In this document: piece after piece, positions 7,746-16,323 of the stretch
Layout of the letters: each line of letters begins with the position of its first letter
How positions within the stretch are numbered: position 1 is the stretch's first letter
DNA from: Diplocloster hominis
GTDB lineage: Bacteria; Bacillota; Clostridia; Lachnospirales; Lachnospiraceae
DNA: 64,000 nt
NCBI RefSeq assembly: GCF_032380655.1
Contig: NZ_JAWDIY010000010.1
Location: 124,001 to 188,000, forward strand
Direction of reading: 5' to 3'
Translations under genes and position numbers: made by a program
The notes under the pieces: generated by a model
The model's input: only the letters and a program-made list of their open reading frames with translations
Told to the model about the DNA's origin: nothing
The model's database searches: none

Positions 7746-8789
7746 ATGAGCTCGAATCTGAAGGATCTCTCCGAATACCTTGGACTGTCCATTTCAACCG
7801 TAAGCAGGGCGCTGAATGGAAAAGGGCGGATATCAGAGGAAACCAGGCAGCGGGTAATGGATGCGGCCAACAAATTATCCTATGTGCCGAATAATATGGC
7901 CAGATCGTTAAAGCTCAGCAGCAGTTCCATCGTGGGTGTGATCCTGCCGGATATCACCAATGTATTCTACACCCGGATGCTGCAGGCCATCGACCGGGAG
8001 CTGAGCTATCATGGCTATAATATGATCTTCTGTAATACCGACGAAGATATAACGAGAGAACAGATGTACTACGATCTGCTGAAAGTTAAAAATGTTATGG
8101 GTATTATTATCTCCCAGGCCTGCCGGAATGACATCTATGAGCGGGAAAAAGAGCTTGGAAATGTGGTGTTCGTGGACAATATACCGCGGGTAACCCAAAA
8201 CAGCTATTCATTTGTGGGGATTGATAACTATAAGGCAGGCTACGAACTGACGGAAAAATTGATTTCAAACGGTCATAAGGACATCGTGGCTATATCCGGT
8301 ACCCTGGAGGAGACGACAGCCATAGACCGGCTTAAGGGATTTCGTGATTGTATGCGGGATCATGAGCTGTCCTGTGAGGAAGGGGATGTATATATCGGAG
8401 AATATACTTCGGAGAGTACATCTGAGGTGGTCAGCCGTATCATAAGCCGGCCGAACCTGCCTACTGCGGTCTATGTATCAAACAATATACAGGCCTACGG
8501 CACGATTCTCGCCCTGGAGAAGGCGGGTCTGTATGTACCGGAGGATATCTCCGTCGTATGCTTCGACGCCATCGACTTTACGGGGCTGATCCGTCCCAGG
8601 CTGACCTGTATTCTGCAGCCAGTGGAAAAAATAGCCCGGACTGCGGTGGAGCATATCATCCGGAACGCCGAGTCCCAGGCGAAATGCCAGATTACCAATT
8701 ATATTCTGAACTATGAAGTCCATGAGGGAGACTCCCTGAAGAAAAGAGCACAGGGAAGAAAGAAAGGAGAAAATCTATGTCAATCGTAA
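7746..8789 (+). CDS. LacI-family transcriptional regulator (second paralogue)
   Basis: A 347-residue regulator with helix-turn-helix KDLSEYLGLSISTVSRALN (about 6-24), hinge ARSLKLSSSSIVGVILP and an effector domain that tracks the protein at 4720 (IFCNTDEDITREQMYY, VFVDNIP, VGIDNYKAGYEL, HKDIVAISG). The recognition helix differs (SISTVSRAL against SPSSVSRVL), in line with the different operator core at 7605. Its last 13 bases overlap the aldolase gene at 8777, so regulator, aldolase and kinase form one transcription unit that is probably autoregulated. Confidence 0.92.
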   Translation: MSSNLKDLSEYLGLSISTVSRALNGKGRISEETRQRVMDAANKLSYVPNNMARSLKLSSSSIVGVILPDITNVFYTRMLQAIDRELSYHGYNMIFCNTDEDITREQMYYDLLKVKNVMGIIISQACRNDIYEREKELGNVVFVDNIPRVTQNSYSFVGIDNYKAGYELTEKLISNGHKDIVAISGTLEETTAIDRLKGFRDCMRDHELSCEEGDVYIGEYTSESTSEVVSRIISRPNLPTAVYVSNNIQAYGTILALEKAGLYVPEDISVVCFDAIDFTGLIRPRLTCILQPVEKIARTAVEHIIRNAESQAKCQITNYILNYEVHEGDSLKKRAQGRKKGENLCQS

Positions 8790-9616
8790 AAATGCAGGAG
8801 TTACTGGAAGACGCGAGAAAAGAAAAATACGCGGTGGGAGCATTTAACTGCTTTAACATCGAGATGGTCCAGGGAATCATCTCGGCTGCGGAGGAGGTCA
8901 ATTACCCGCTGATCCTGCCGCTGGCGGAAAGCCATATCAAATTCTCAGACTGGGAGCTGATCTCCTACATCATGAAAAACCAGAGTGAAAAATCCACGGC
9001 GAAAATCGCTTTACAGCTGGATCACAGCAAGACCTTCGGGACCGTGGAAAAAGCGCTGAAAGCCGGATTCTCCACGGTGATGTTCGATGGATATGAGCTG
9101 GCATTTGAGGAAAAAATCAGGCAGACAAGGGAAATCGTGGAAATGGCCCACGCGTCCGGCGCCTTGGTGGAAGCGCCTCTTGGGAAAATAGGGACTGTGG
9201 GAAAAGACGCGGCGGCAAAATATGATCACGATGCCATCACCGATCCGGAGCTGGTAGACGAGTTTACCCGGAAAACAGGTGTGGATATACTGGCGGTATC
9301 GGTCGGTACCATGCATGGAAAGACACCCGGCGAGAGCCATCTGGATTATGACAGGCTGGAAAAGATCTGCCAAAAGACCGACGTCTACATCTCTTTGCAC
9401 GGGGGAAGCGGCGTGTCCGATGATGCTTACCGCAGGGCCATAGAGATTGGCGTTGACAAGATCAGTATCTTTACGAGAGTATCCACGGCAGCGGTCGATG
9501 AGATCGCGCGGGTTCTGGAAAATGGCTGTATGCGGTTCCCGGAACTTCTGGTGGAGGCGAAACACGGTGTGACGAAAGAAGTTGCCCGGCTGATGCGGAT
9601 TTTCGCGAACCGATAG
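8777..9616 (+). CDS. Class II ketose-bisphosphate aldolase family protein
   Basis: A 279-residue Zn-dependent TIM-barrel aldolase of the FbaA/GatY/KbaY/IolJ family, which cleaves a ketose phosphate to DHAP and an aldehyde. Asp82 and the Zn ligand His83 are in LQLDHSKTF; the other Zn ligands are His180 in GTMHGKTPG and His208 in SLHGGSG; the phosphate-binding GGSG and late VSTA segments are present. The start overlaps the end of the LacI gene by 13 bases and follows AAGAAAGGAGA. A sugar kinase follows 8 bases later, so the likely substrate is the phosphorylated sugar made by that kinase. The exact sugar cannot be deduced. Confidence 0.9.
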   Translation: MSIVKMQELLEDARKEKYAVGAFNCFNIEMVQGIISAAEEVNYPLILPLAESHIKFSDWELISYIMKNQSEKSTAKIALQLDHSKTFGTVEKALKAGFSTVMFDGYELAFEEKIRQTREIVEMAHASGALVEAPLGKIGTVGKDAAAKYDHDAITDPELVDEFTRKTGVDILAVSVGTMHGKTPGESHLDYDRLEKICQKTDVYISLHGGSGVSDDAYRRAIEIGVDKISIFTRVSTAAVDEIARVLENGCMRFPELLVEAKHGVTKEVARLMRIFANR

Positions 9617-9624
9617 GTGGCCTT

Positions 9625-11295
9625 ATGAGTTTGATGGGGATCGATATCGGAACCACCGGCTGTAAAGTCTGCGCGTTTGCGGAGGATGGGACCTTGCTCA
9701 GCAGAAAATACAGGGAATACGGCCCAAGGAATCATAGCAGTGGTATACCGAATGAGGGAAGCCGATACGAGGAAAGTTATACCGGGCAAAAGAAAAGAGC
9801 CGTAAGCCAAAGCAGTCAGGAACAGGGCAGGAATAAACATGGCCGGATCATACAACGGGATGGTATATACGAGCTGGATTCCGAGCAGGTGATCATAGAT
9901 CTGTTTGAATGTATACAGGCCGTAAACCATGAAGTAAAAAAAGACCCGGTGACAGCCCTGGCAGCCAGTGTGTCAGGAGATGAGTTTGTCCCGGCAGGAC
10001 AGCATGGCGAACCATTGGGCCCGGTGATCATGTCCATGGATGAAAGAGGCCGGGAGGAAACGAAACAGCTGCTGGAGCAGTACACAAAGGAAGAGCTGTA
10101 TCAAATGACCGGTCTGCCCCTGCACCACAAATACGGCCTGCTGCGGATGCTTTGGTATCAGAATAACCGGCCGGATCTGGAACAGCGCATCGGACGGTAT
10201 CTGTCCTGGGAGGATCTGATTTTTCAAAGACTGGCAGGCGAAGACATCCGCTGTTCCGGCCGCAGTGTTCTGGCCCGGTTCATGCTCATCGATATCCGGA
10301 CGAACCGGTACAGTGATAAGCTTCTGCAGAAATATTCCATCCCTGAGGACAGACTTTCCGCACCGGTGGACCCGGGAACGGTGGTGGGGATGGTGCAGTC
10401 CGCCATATCCGAGCAGCTTGGGTTTCGGTCACCGCCTCTGCTGGTGGCAGGCGGATTCGATCAGTCCTGTGCTGCGCTGGGCGCCGGAGTGTATAAAAAG
10501 GACAGCGCCATGGTAGGGACCGGAACCATGGAATCCCTGTCTGTGTGTAGTGAACGGCCGATTCTTTCTTCCGCGCTTCTGGCAGGCGGTTATCCTTGTA
10601 ATCACCATGTGATTCCCGGTTCCTACACCTGTACAGCAACTAATGTATGCGGCGGAGCCATGTTAAAATGGGTCCGGGACCAGCTGGGCCGTGAAGAGAA
10701 GCAAAAAGCCGCTGCGGCCGGTACGGATGTATACAGCGAACTGCTGGCACAGTGTCCGGACGGGCCGACGGGGCTGCTGGTGCTCCCCCATTTTGCGGGC
10801 TCCGGCCCTCCCAGCAAAGACGCCGGGGCTCTGGGAGCTATTCTGGGCCTACGTCTTTCCAGTACCAGGGAAGACCTGATCAAAGGCGTGTTAGAAGGGG
10901 TTACCTATGAACTCAGACAAAATATGGAGCAGTTGGAACGTGGATGCGGCCGTCCGCTACCCAGCCTGTACGCGTCCGGCGGCGGGGCCGGTTCTGATTT
11001 CTGGCTGCAGTTAAAGGCAGATATTACCGGAAAGACCATATATAAAGTATCCTGTCCGGAGGCCGGCTGCGCCGCGGCCGCCATGCTGGCGGGAATAGGT
11101 GCCGGAATCTACACGGATCTCCCCCAAACCGTGCCATTCTATGTCAAAACCGGAGGCAGATTTTACACAAATAGGAAAAATTACAACATCTATACAGAGT
11201 TTTATGAGGAGTATGTAAGGATATACCCGGCGACAGCCGGTATCTCCCATCGGATAGGCGAAATCAGGAAAGAAGGTGGGAGAACCAGGACATAG
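9625..11295 (+). CDS. FGGY-family carbohydrate kinase with an extra N-terminal insertion
   Basis: A 556-residue ATP-dependent sugar kinase with the ribonuclease-H fold. The first phosphate loop is GIDIGTTGCK (5-14); the catalytic region VSGDEFVPAG and SMDERG is followed by FGGY motifs GGFDQSCAALGAG, GTGTMESLSV and GGGAGSDFWLQLKAD. About 40 residues (roughly 35-76), polar and low in hydrophobics, interrupt the normally short link between the EYG strand and YELD, which explains the extra length over the usual 490-510. It most likely phosphorylates a ketose or polyol for the aldolase upstream. The stop at 11293 is followed in the same frame by a PfkB kinase remnant. Confidence 0.88.
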   Translation: MSLMGIDIGTTGCKVCAFAEDGTLLSRKYREYGPRNHSSGIPNEGSRYEESYTGQKKRAVSQSSQEQGRNKHGRIIQRDGIYELDSEQVIIDLFECIQAVNHEVKKDPVTALAASVSGDEFVPAGQHGEPLGPVIMSMDERGREETKQLLEQYTKEELYQMTGLPLHHKYGLLRMLWYQNNRPDLEQRIGRYLSWEDLIFQRLAGEDIRCSGRSVLARFMLIDIRTNRYSDKLLQKYSIPEDRLSAPVDPGTVVGMVQSAISEQLGFRSPPLLVAGGFDQSCAALGAGVYKKDSAMVGTGTMESLSVCSERPILSSALLAGGYPCNHHVIPGSYTCTATNVCGGAMLKWVRDQLGREEKQKAAAAGTDVYSELLAQCPDGPTGLLVLPHFAGSGPPSKDAGALGAILGLRLSSTREDLIKGVLEGVTYELRQNMEQLERGCGRPLPSLYASGGGAGSDFWLQLKADITGKTIYKVSCPEAGCAAAAMLAGIGAGIYTDLPQTVPFYVKTGGRFYTNRKNYNIYTEFYEEYVRIYPATAGISHRIGEIRKEGGRTRT

Positions 11296-11447
11296 CATGC
11301 AGGAAAAGAGATGGTCCGTTATGCCAATGCGGCGGGAGCGCTGTGCGCTGCCGGACATACCGGAATGCCTGCGATGCCTGATCGTGAGAGAGTGGAAAAA
11401 TTCATAAATGAAAGAGAGGAAGGTATGTATGCAGCCCAAAAAGCAAT
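11296..11447 (+). pseudogene. C-terminal remnant of a PfkB/ribokinase-family sugar kinase
   Basis: Directly after the FGGY kinase stop, in the same frame, translation gives HAGKEMVRYANAAGALCAAG, then HTGMPAMPDRERVEKFINER. This is the characteristic end of PfkB-family kinases (a run of the type AxxFANAxGALxxxxxGAxPAxPxxxEVExFL). No start codon or upstream PfkB sequence exists in the window, so only the last 40 or so codons survive. It shows that the locus once had a second kinase, now deleted. The remnant runs into the 5-prime end of the next gene. Confidence 0.65.
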
Positions 11448-12064
11448 ATTATGAAAATGCAGCTAAAACGGTTATTAAAAATATGGAAAGAAGAGGAATC
11501 CGGGGATATTACTGTGATTCCAGGGAAGCCGCGGTGGAACAGGTTTTAAAGCTGCTTCCGCCCCAGGGTGTCATCGGCTGCGGAAGCTCCCAGACCGTAG
11601 CCCAGACGGGAGTGCTGAACGCTGCAGTGCAGGCGGGCCTTACTCTGATCGATAAGAAAGCCGCCAGAACACCGGAAGAAAAGCTGGCCGTCTATGCGAA
11701 AACGATCTGTTCCGACTGCTATTTTATGAGTACGAATGCGTTTACGCTGGATGGGGAACTGGTGAATATCGATCAGACCGGGAGCAGAGTATCCTGCCTC
11801 ATGAAAGGTCCCAAACAGGTCTTTATTCTGGCAGGGATGAACAAACTGGCAGCCGATGTTAACAGTGCTGTCTTAAGAATACGCAATCAGGCGGCTCCTT
11901 CAGAAACCGTCCGGCTGGGCTGCCAGACGCCTTGTTCCATTACCGGGCGCTGCGGTGACTGTCTCAGCGACGACTGTATCTGCGGTCATCTGGTGGTGAC
12001 GAGATATTCCTGTCAGAAAGACCGGATTCATGTGATTCTTATCGGTGAAGAACTGGGCTTTTAA
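11429..12064 (+). CDS. LUD-domain protein (LutC/YkgG-like, DUF162)
   Basis: A 211-residue protein of the LUD family. Typical features are KTVIKNMERRGI near the start, DSREAAVEQVLKLLPPQG, then the conserved GCGSSQTVAQTGVL and the middle segment STNAFTLDGELVNIDQTGSR, which is the family hallmark; the end carries a Cys cluster (CGDCLSDDCICG). Family members take part in lactate utilisation with iron-sulfur partners, but stand-alone LUD proteins in sugar operons have no settled function. I prefer ATG 11429, preceded by AGAGAGGAAGG, over the upstream ATG at 11408, which overlaps the PfkB remnant. Confidence 0.85.
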   Translation: MQPKKQYYENAAKTVIKNMERRGIRGYYCDSREAAVEQVLKLLPPQGVIGCGSSQTVAQTGVLNAAVQAGLTLIDKKAARTPEEKLAVYAKTICSDCYFMSTNAFTLDGELVNIDQTGSRVSCLMKGPKQVFILAGMNKLAADVNSAVLRIRNQAAPSETVRLGCQTPCSITGRCGDCLSDDCICGHLVVTRYSCQKDRIHVILIGEELGF

Positions 12065-12098
12065 AGGATTAAAATGCAGGCATTAAGTGCTCATAGCG

Positions 12099-12194
12099 AT
12101 AAAAAATAGTAGCGCTCGAAAAAGCCTCGCTGACTATTTTTCATGCATCGCACGTAAATGCCCATAAAACGGGCATTAAGTGTTCATAGCTATA
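12099..12194 (-). repeat. Dispersed intergenic repeat A, copy 1
   Basis: About 96 bp that reappear in inverted orientation at 38866-38961. Two stem-loops are conserved: one with AATAGT/ACTATT ends and a T-run, and one AATGCCC/GGGCATT. In the second copy this stem reads AGTGCCT/AGGCACT, so both changed positions stay paired. It lies downstream of the LUD gene and may serve as its terminator. Confidence 0.8.
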
Positions 12195-12346
12195 ATAAAT
12201 AGGATCTCCAGGCAAACCATACATTATAAGAAAAGGTTTGTGATTTCCACAAATAATTCATGTATAAAAAAAGGAAAATTGCCCATATTAAAAACAGAAA
12301 AGCAAGAACATTGCTGTCTATAGAATATGGAAAAGGAGATACTATT

Positions 12347-12733
12347 ATGAAACAGTTTAAGAAATTATTCTTAAGTGTGACAGTATTACTTATGATTTGC
12401 CTGGCTACGGCCTGCAGCAACGACAAGAAAAATAATAACAACACCACAGATAACGGTACAGGTACCACCACGGAGTCCGGAACCAATGCCACAGCGACAC
12501 CTGCCGCTACAGCTACACCCGGAACCACCAACAACAGTGCTACCGAAGGAACTGATGCCACCGACAATAATGACGGCACAGCAGGAAATGCTGCCGGGGA
12601 TATTATCGATGGAGCTGCCGGAGCCGTTGATGAAGCGGTAGACGGCGTGAAAGATGCCGCTGATGATCTGACCGGAAACGGAACCAACGATGGTGTGGAA
12701 ACGACTGCAACCCCGAACGGTGCAGCACAGTAA
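12347..12733 (+). CDS. Small Thr/Ala/Asn/Asp-rich lipoprotein of unknown function
   Basis: A 128-residue protein. The start at ATG 12347 is set by AAAAGGAGA; upstream codons in frame lack a ribosome site. It has a signal peptide (MKQFKKLFLSVTVLLMIC) with lipobox LATAC, then a low-complexity hydrophilic chain: Asn/Lys, then Thr/Ala/Pro repeats, then acidic segments such as GAAGAVDEAVDGVKDAADDL that could form an amphipathic helix. I do not recognise a domain. It would be a lipid-anchored, mostly disordered surface protein. It sits alone between a repeat element and a terminator shared with the convergent ROK gene. Confidence 0.75.
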   Translation: MKQFKKLFLSVTVLLMICLATACSNDKKNNNNTTDNGTGTTTESGTNATATPAATATPGTTNNSATEGTDATDNNDGTAGNAAGDIIDGAAGAVDEAVDGVKDAADDLTGNGTNDGVETTATPNGAAQ

Positions 12734-12755
12734 TACAGTACGGGTAAACCTGAAA

Positions 12756-12789
12756 GGGACACCGCCCTATAGGCCGGTGCCCTTTTTTT
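12756..12789 (+). terminator. Terminator between convergent genes
   Basis: GGGACACCG and CGGTGCCC arms around a short loop, then seven T residues (12783-12789). It ends the lipoprotein gene on the plus strand; on the minus strand the arm is preceded by an A-run, so it could also act for the ROK gene, which ends at 12815. Confidence 0.8.
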
Positions 12790-12814
12790 GCCGTTCTGTG
12801 CGTGACGGCAGAAG

Positions 12815-13960
12815 TCAGATACTTTTTAAAAACTGATCAATGTAATAAAGCGCGCAGCCGATGGTAGCGGACCGTTCCCCGCAGACCCCTGGCTTTATGG
12901 AGAAGTCATGAAGCGGAAATGGATAATAATCCCGCACAAAGTCATATAGAACCGTAATGTCCTCCTCCCGGATATAGGTCTGAACCAGCCCGCCCAGGAT
13001 CACATCATTATCCAGAACCGTATGAAGATTGCTGATTGCCAGTGCCAGTTTGCGCAGATAGGCGGTCCAGAGGTCCTGCCGTATCTTATCGCCATGCCGC
13101 AGATAGTTAAAAAAGCTGTTGAAATCTTCTTCTATCCCAGATTCTTTCATTAATTCTTTTAGACTGTTGGCTGAGCAATACGCTTCCACACAGCCCTTTT
13201 TCCCACAGTAACAAGGCTTTCCGTCCGGCACCATACACATATGCTCAAAAACGCCGCTTCGGGCTTCCTGGCCGTGATAGATATGTTTGTTGAGTATAAC
13301 CGCTCCTCCCAGATTCCGGTTCAGCGATATATAGACACCGTCTGTGATCTCTTTTTGGTGCCAGAGCTCAGCGAAGGCGGCGGCTTCCGAATCGTGGATT
13401 AAGATGCAGGGAAGGGTAATATACCTGGAAAAGCTGTCCAGAGACATATCGGTGGCACCCAGGATCTCCGCGTAAGTTGCCAGTTTGCCATCCTGTGAGG
13501 TCAGCCCCTGAATTCCGATGCCCACTCCCAGAATATGTTCAGCGGGATATGGAATTTCACGGATGAACTGGTTGATCCAGTCCGCTAATTTTCGGAAACA
13601 TTCCTCTGTGTTATCGAACTGGAGCATAAGCGAAGATTCTTCCAGCGAGTGGCCATAGAGATCGATCGCAGCGATGTAGGAGATCGATTTTAGAATTTCT
13701 ACTCCGATACCGATTCGGGCTGTGTGGACACAGGAGATCATCTGCGCTTTCCTGCCTCCGGTTGACTGATACAGGCCATTCTTTTCGATGAGTCCCATTT
13801 CCTCTAATTCTTTCAGGTTTTGGTTTACGGTGGGCAGACTGAGATTCAGATCGCCGGCGATCGTCTGACGGGAGGTGATTTTATTATTATAGATATTTTC
13901 AAATACTTTACTTCGGTTAATTTTCTTTAAATCTGTGGATGTTAGTGTAGTTACGCTCAA
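12815..13960 (-). CDS. ROK-family transcriptional repressor (NagC/XylR-like)
   Basis: About 381 residues. An N-terminal winged helix (SRQTIAGDLNLSLPTVNQNL) is followed by a ROK sugar-kinase-like domain with HDSEAAAFAELW, the NRNLGGAVILN phosphate segment and the Zn-binding ROK signature CYCGKKGCVEAYCSA. I place the start at TTG 13960, because GAGGTG lies six bases before it on the minus strand; the upstream in-frame TTG at 13987 has no ribosome site. It is divergent from the hydrolase-dehydrogenase-ABC operon at 14430 and probably represses it until a sugar binds. The kinase domain may not be catalytic, which is usual for ROK repressors. Confidence 0.92.
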   Translation of the reverse strand: MSVTTLTSTDLKKINRSKVFENIYNNKITSRQTIAGDLNLSLPTVNQNLKELEEMGLIEKNGLYQSTGGRKAQMISCVHTARIGIGVEILKSISYIAAIDLYGHSLEESSLMLQFDNTEECFRKLADWINQFIREIPYPAEHILGVGIGIQGLTSQDGKLATYAEILGATDMSLDSFSRYITLPCILIHDSEAAAFAELWHQKEITDGVYISLNRNLGGAVILNKHIYHGQEARSGVFEHMCMVPDGKPCYCGKKGCVEAYCSANSLKELMKESGIEEDFNSFFNYLRHGDKIRQDLWTAYLRKLALAISNLHTVLDNDVILGGLVQTYIREEDITVLYDFVRDYYPFPLHDFSIKPGVCGERSATIGCALYYIDQFLKSI

Positions 13961-14429
13961 TTTATTCACCTCATAGGACTTTTGCAAAAGTTATGTATAA
14001 AACTAATATAGCAGTAAGTAATAAAAATGTCAATCCTTCCGTTATCTATCTGATTAACCACAAATTTCTACTCAATCTCAGCCAGATTTACGGAGGTTCT
14101 CTTATCATCCTTATAGTCTCATAGCCATTTATATAGATTTTTTTACAAATACAGACCGATTCAGGATATGATATCACGTCACGGTAAGTATCGTGGTACG
14201 TGTCAAGATATATTAAAGATATATAAGATATATCAAGATATATACTTATAAATATTACTTGTAAAGATTACATCATAAAAATAAATATCCCAAATTATGT
14301 GAATTATGCACAAAATATATAGTTTAAATTTAGCAAAATTAGGAATTGTTATATGATTGCAAATCTGATAATATAATAATTAGTTTAACAAAACACATTT
14401 ACATAAGTGAATTGCAAAAGGGGGCGGAA
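13961..14429. other. AT-rich divergent control region between ROK gene and sugar operon
   Basis: No coding frame. It holds GATATAT-type direct repeats at about 14207-14245 and, near each gene start, a similar motif: ACATAACTTTTGCAAA (minus strand, 13996-13981) and ACATAAGTGAATTGCAAAA (plus, 14401-14419). These could be ROK sites. No clear consensus promoter was found in either direction. Confidence 0.35.
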
Positions 14430-15266
14430 ATGCTACGACATTTATCAATACCAAAGGAAAACCGGGTCATCACTTTGGCATCGGAAATCGTTTACGGGCA
14501 GCGCAGCGAATGGTGTGACTCCACCTACCGGCCTTTGAAATTAAGCCTGATGCGCAGCAGACAGTTTTTTGAATACGACAGGAAAGAAAAACTGCCGCTG
14601 CTGATCTGGCTGTGCGGAGGCGGATTTACCACAATGGACCGGAACGTCTGGATTCCGGAGCTTGCCTGGTTCGCGAAGAGGGGATACGCGGTTGCCAGCG
14701 TAGAATACGGTACCACCTGCAGAACCCGTTTTCCCGAGCAGCTGGAAGATATAAAATCAGCGATACGGTTCCTGCGGGCCCATGAAAAAGAGTACAATCT
14801 GGATCCGGAGCGTTTTGCCCTGGTAGGGGAATCCGCCGGCGGATATCTAAGCCTGCTGGCCGGAGCGACCGGTGAGGATCAGACGTATAAGACCGGCGGA
14901 TATGAGGTATATCCGGAAAAGGTACAGGCGGTTGTGGCGTTCTATCCGGTGACCAAACCATCGGAAATGGATTTTTGCCCTGAAGTGGTTCCGGTGCCTC
15001 CGGATTTTAAGCGCTACCCCGATATACCGGATCTGCTGAGTGACCGGACACCGCCGGTGATGCTGCTTCATGGCGACGCGGATACACAGGTGCCGTTCGG
15101 ACAGAGCGAGGAACTATATTGGGCGCTGACTGACCGCGGGATACCGTCAGAGTGCTGCATTATCGAAGGCGCGGAACATGCGGATGAGCCATTTGTGCAG
15201 GAGGAAGTGAAACAGATGGTTTTGGAATTTTTAAACCAGCATTTAAAGAAAGAAGGCAGACAATGA
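14430..15266 (+). CDS. Alpha/beta hydrolase (acetyl-esterase / BD-FAE-like)
   Basis: A 278-residue cytoplasmic serine hydrolase. The start is ATG 14430 after AAAGGGGGCG; the frame extends upstream, but without a ribosome site. The nucleophile is Ser135 in LVGESAGGYL; the oxyanion segment reads WLCGGGF, where many relatives have HGGG; the acid is in LLHGDADTQVPF and the base His in EGAEHADEPF. Such esterases in sugar operons commonly remove acetyl or feruloyl groups from oligosaccharides; here the lack of a signal peptide means the substrate is imported first. It overlaps the dehydrogenase gene by 4 bases (ATGA), so the two are translationally coupled. Confidence 0.88.
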   Translation: MLRHLSIPKENRVITLASEIVYGQRSEWCDSTYRPLKLSLMRSRQFFEYDRKEKLPLLIWLCGGGFTTMDRNVWIPELAWFAKRGYAVASVEYGTTCRTRFPEQLEDIKSAIRFLRAHEKEYNLDPERFALVGESAGGYLSLLAGATGEDQTYKTGGYEVYPEKVQAVVAFYPVTKPSEMDFCPEVVPVPPDFKRYPDIPDLLSDRTPPVMLLHGDADTQVPFGQSEELYWALTDRGIPSECCIIEGAEHADEPFVQEEVKQMVLEFLNQHLKKEGRQ

Positions 15267-16288
15267 AAGCAGCAGTTTTTTACGGAAAACATGAGATGAA
15301 AGTAGAAGAGGTGCCCATGCCGCAGGTAGGCGAAAGAGATGTGCGGATCAAGGTGGAGGCCTGCGGGATCTGCGGTACGGACGTACATATTTTTGAAGGG
15401 GATAAGGGCGCGGCGGCCTGTACGCCTCCCACGATCCTGGGCCATGAGTTTTCAGGAGTTGTGGAATCGGTGGGAAACCTGGTTACGGACATAAAGGTTG
15501 GGGACAGGGTGAGCGTGGATCCCAATCATTACTGCGGAAAATGTGACTATTGCCGCGATGGAATCGCACATTACTGCGAGCACATGACCGGCTACGGGAC
15601 TACCGTGAACGGGGGATTTGCCCAATATTGCAGCGTGGATGTCAGACAGGTGTACCGGTTGGGAAAGCATACCAGCTTTGAACAGGGCGCGATGACAGAA
15701 CCACTGGCGTGTTGTCTGCACGGAATAGACATGTGCGGGATTCATCCCGGCAGCCATGTGGCGGTCATCGGCGGCGGAATGATCGGGCTGCTGATGGTAC
15801 AGCTGTCCAAGCTTTCCGGAGCGGCCTCGGTGATCCTGCTGGAACCGGTAGAAGGCAAACGGGACATGGGGCGCAGGATGGGAGCGGATCTGTGTGTGAA
15901 CCCCATCGGGACGGATGTCGGGAAGCTACTGGCAGAACAGGGAATCAGCAGACTGGACACGGTGATCGAGTGCGTAGGCAATGTAAATACCATCCGCCAG
16001 GCCATTGACCTGGCAGGGAAAAAATCGGTTGTGATGATGTTCGGCCTCACGAAACCAGATGATGAGCTGGCCATAAGGCCTTTTGAAATATTTGAAAAGG
16101 AAATCGAACTGAAATCTTCCTATATTAATCCCTATACCCAGAAGAGAGCGCTGGATCTGATCGATTCCGGCCAGGTGGATGTGCAGTCCATGATCTGCGA
16201 AACCGCGGGACTTACGGATCTGGCAGGCATACTTAGCAGCCCGGAACGAAGAGCCAAGGGGAAATATGTCATTTCGCCCTGGAAATAA
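15263..16288 (+). CDS. Zinc-dependent medium-chain alcohol/polyol dehydrogenase
   Basis: A 341-residue MDR-superfamily enzyme like sorbitol or threonine dehydrogenase. Catalytic Zn ligands are Cys37 (CGICGTD) and His61-Glu62 (LGHEFSGV). The structural Zn is bound by four Cys at 91, 94, 97 and 105 (CGKCDYC and YC). The Rossmann motif is VIGGGMIGLLMVQL, and an Asp/Glu-type end (LLEPVEGKR) suggests NAD rather than NADP. It probably oxidises a sugar alcohol or an aldose at a secondary hydroxyl. Its neighbours are an esterase (4-base overlap) and a ribose-type importer, all likely under ROK control. Confidence 0.9.
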   Translation: MKAAVFYGKHEMKVEEVPMPQVGERDVRIKVEACGICGTDVHIFEGDKGAAACTPPTILGHEFSGVVESVGNLVTDIKVGDRVSVDPNHYCGKCDYCRDGIAHYCEHMTGYGTTVNGGFAQYCSVDVRQVYRLGKHTSFEQGAMTEPLACCLHGIDMCGIHPGSHVAVIGGGMIGLLMVQLSKLSGAASVILLEPVEGKRDMGRRMGADLCVNPIGTDVGKLLAEQGISRLDTVIECVGNVNTIRQAIDLAGKKSVVMMFGLTKPDDELAIRPFEIFEKEIELKSSYINPYTQKRALDLIDSGQVDVQSMICETAGLTDLAGILSSPERRAKGKYVISPWK

Positions 16289-16323
16289 AATCAAAAAATA
16301 TTAAAGTTAAAAGGAGAAGGAAA

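Noticed and set aside
12190..12762. 190-codon minus-strand frame opposite the small lipoprotein
   Set aside because: Ser/Val/Pro-rich shadow of the Thr/Ala repeats; the plus-strand gene has a ribosome site, signal peptide and lipobox.
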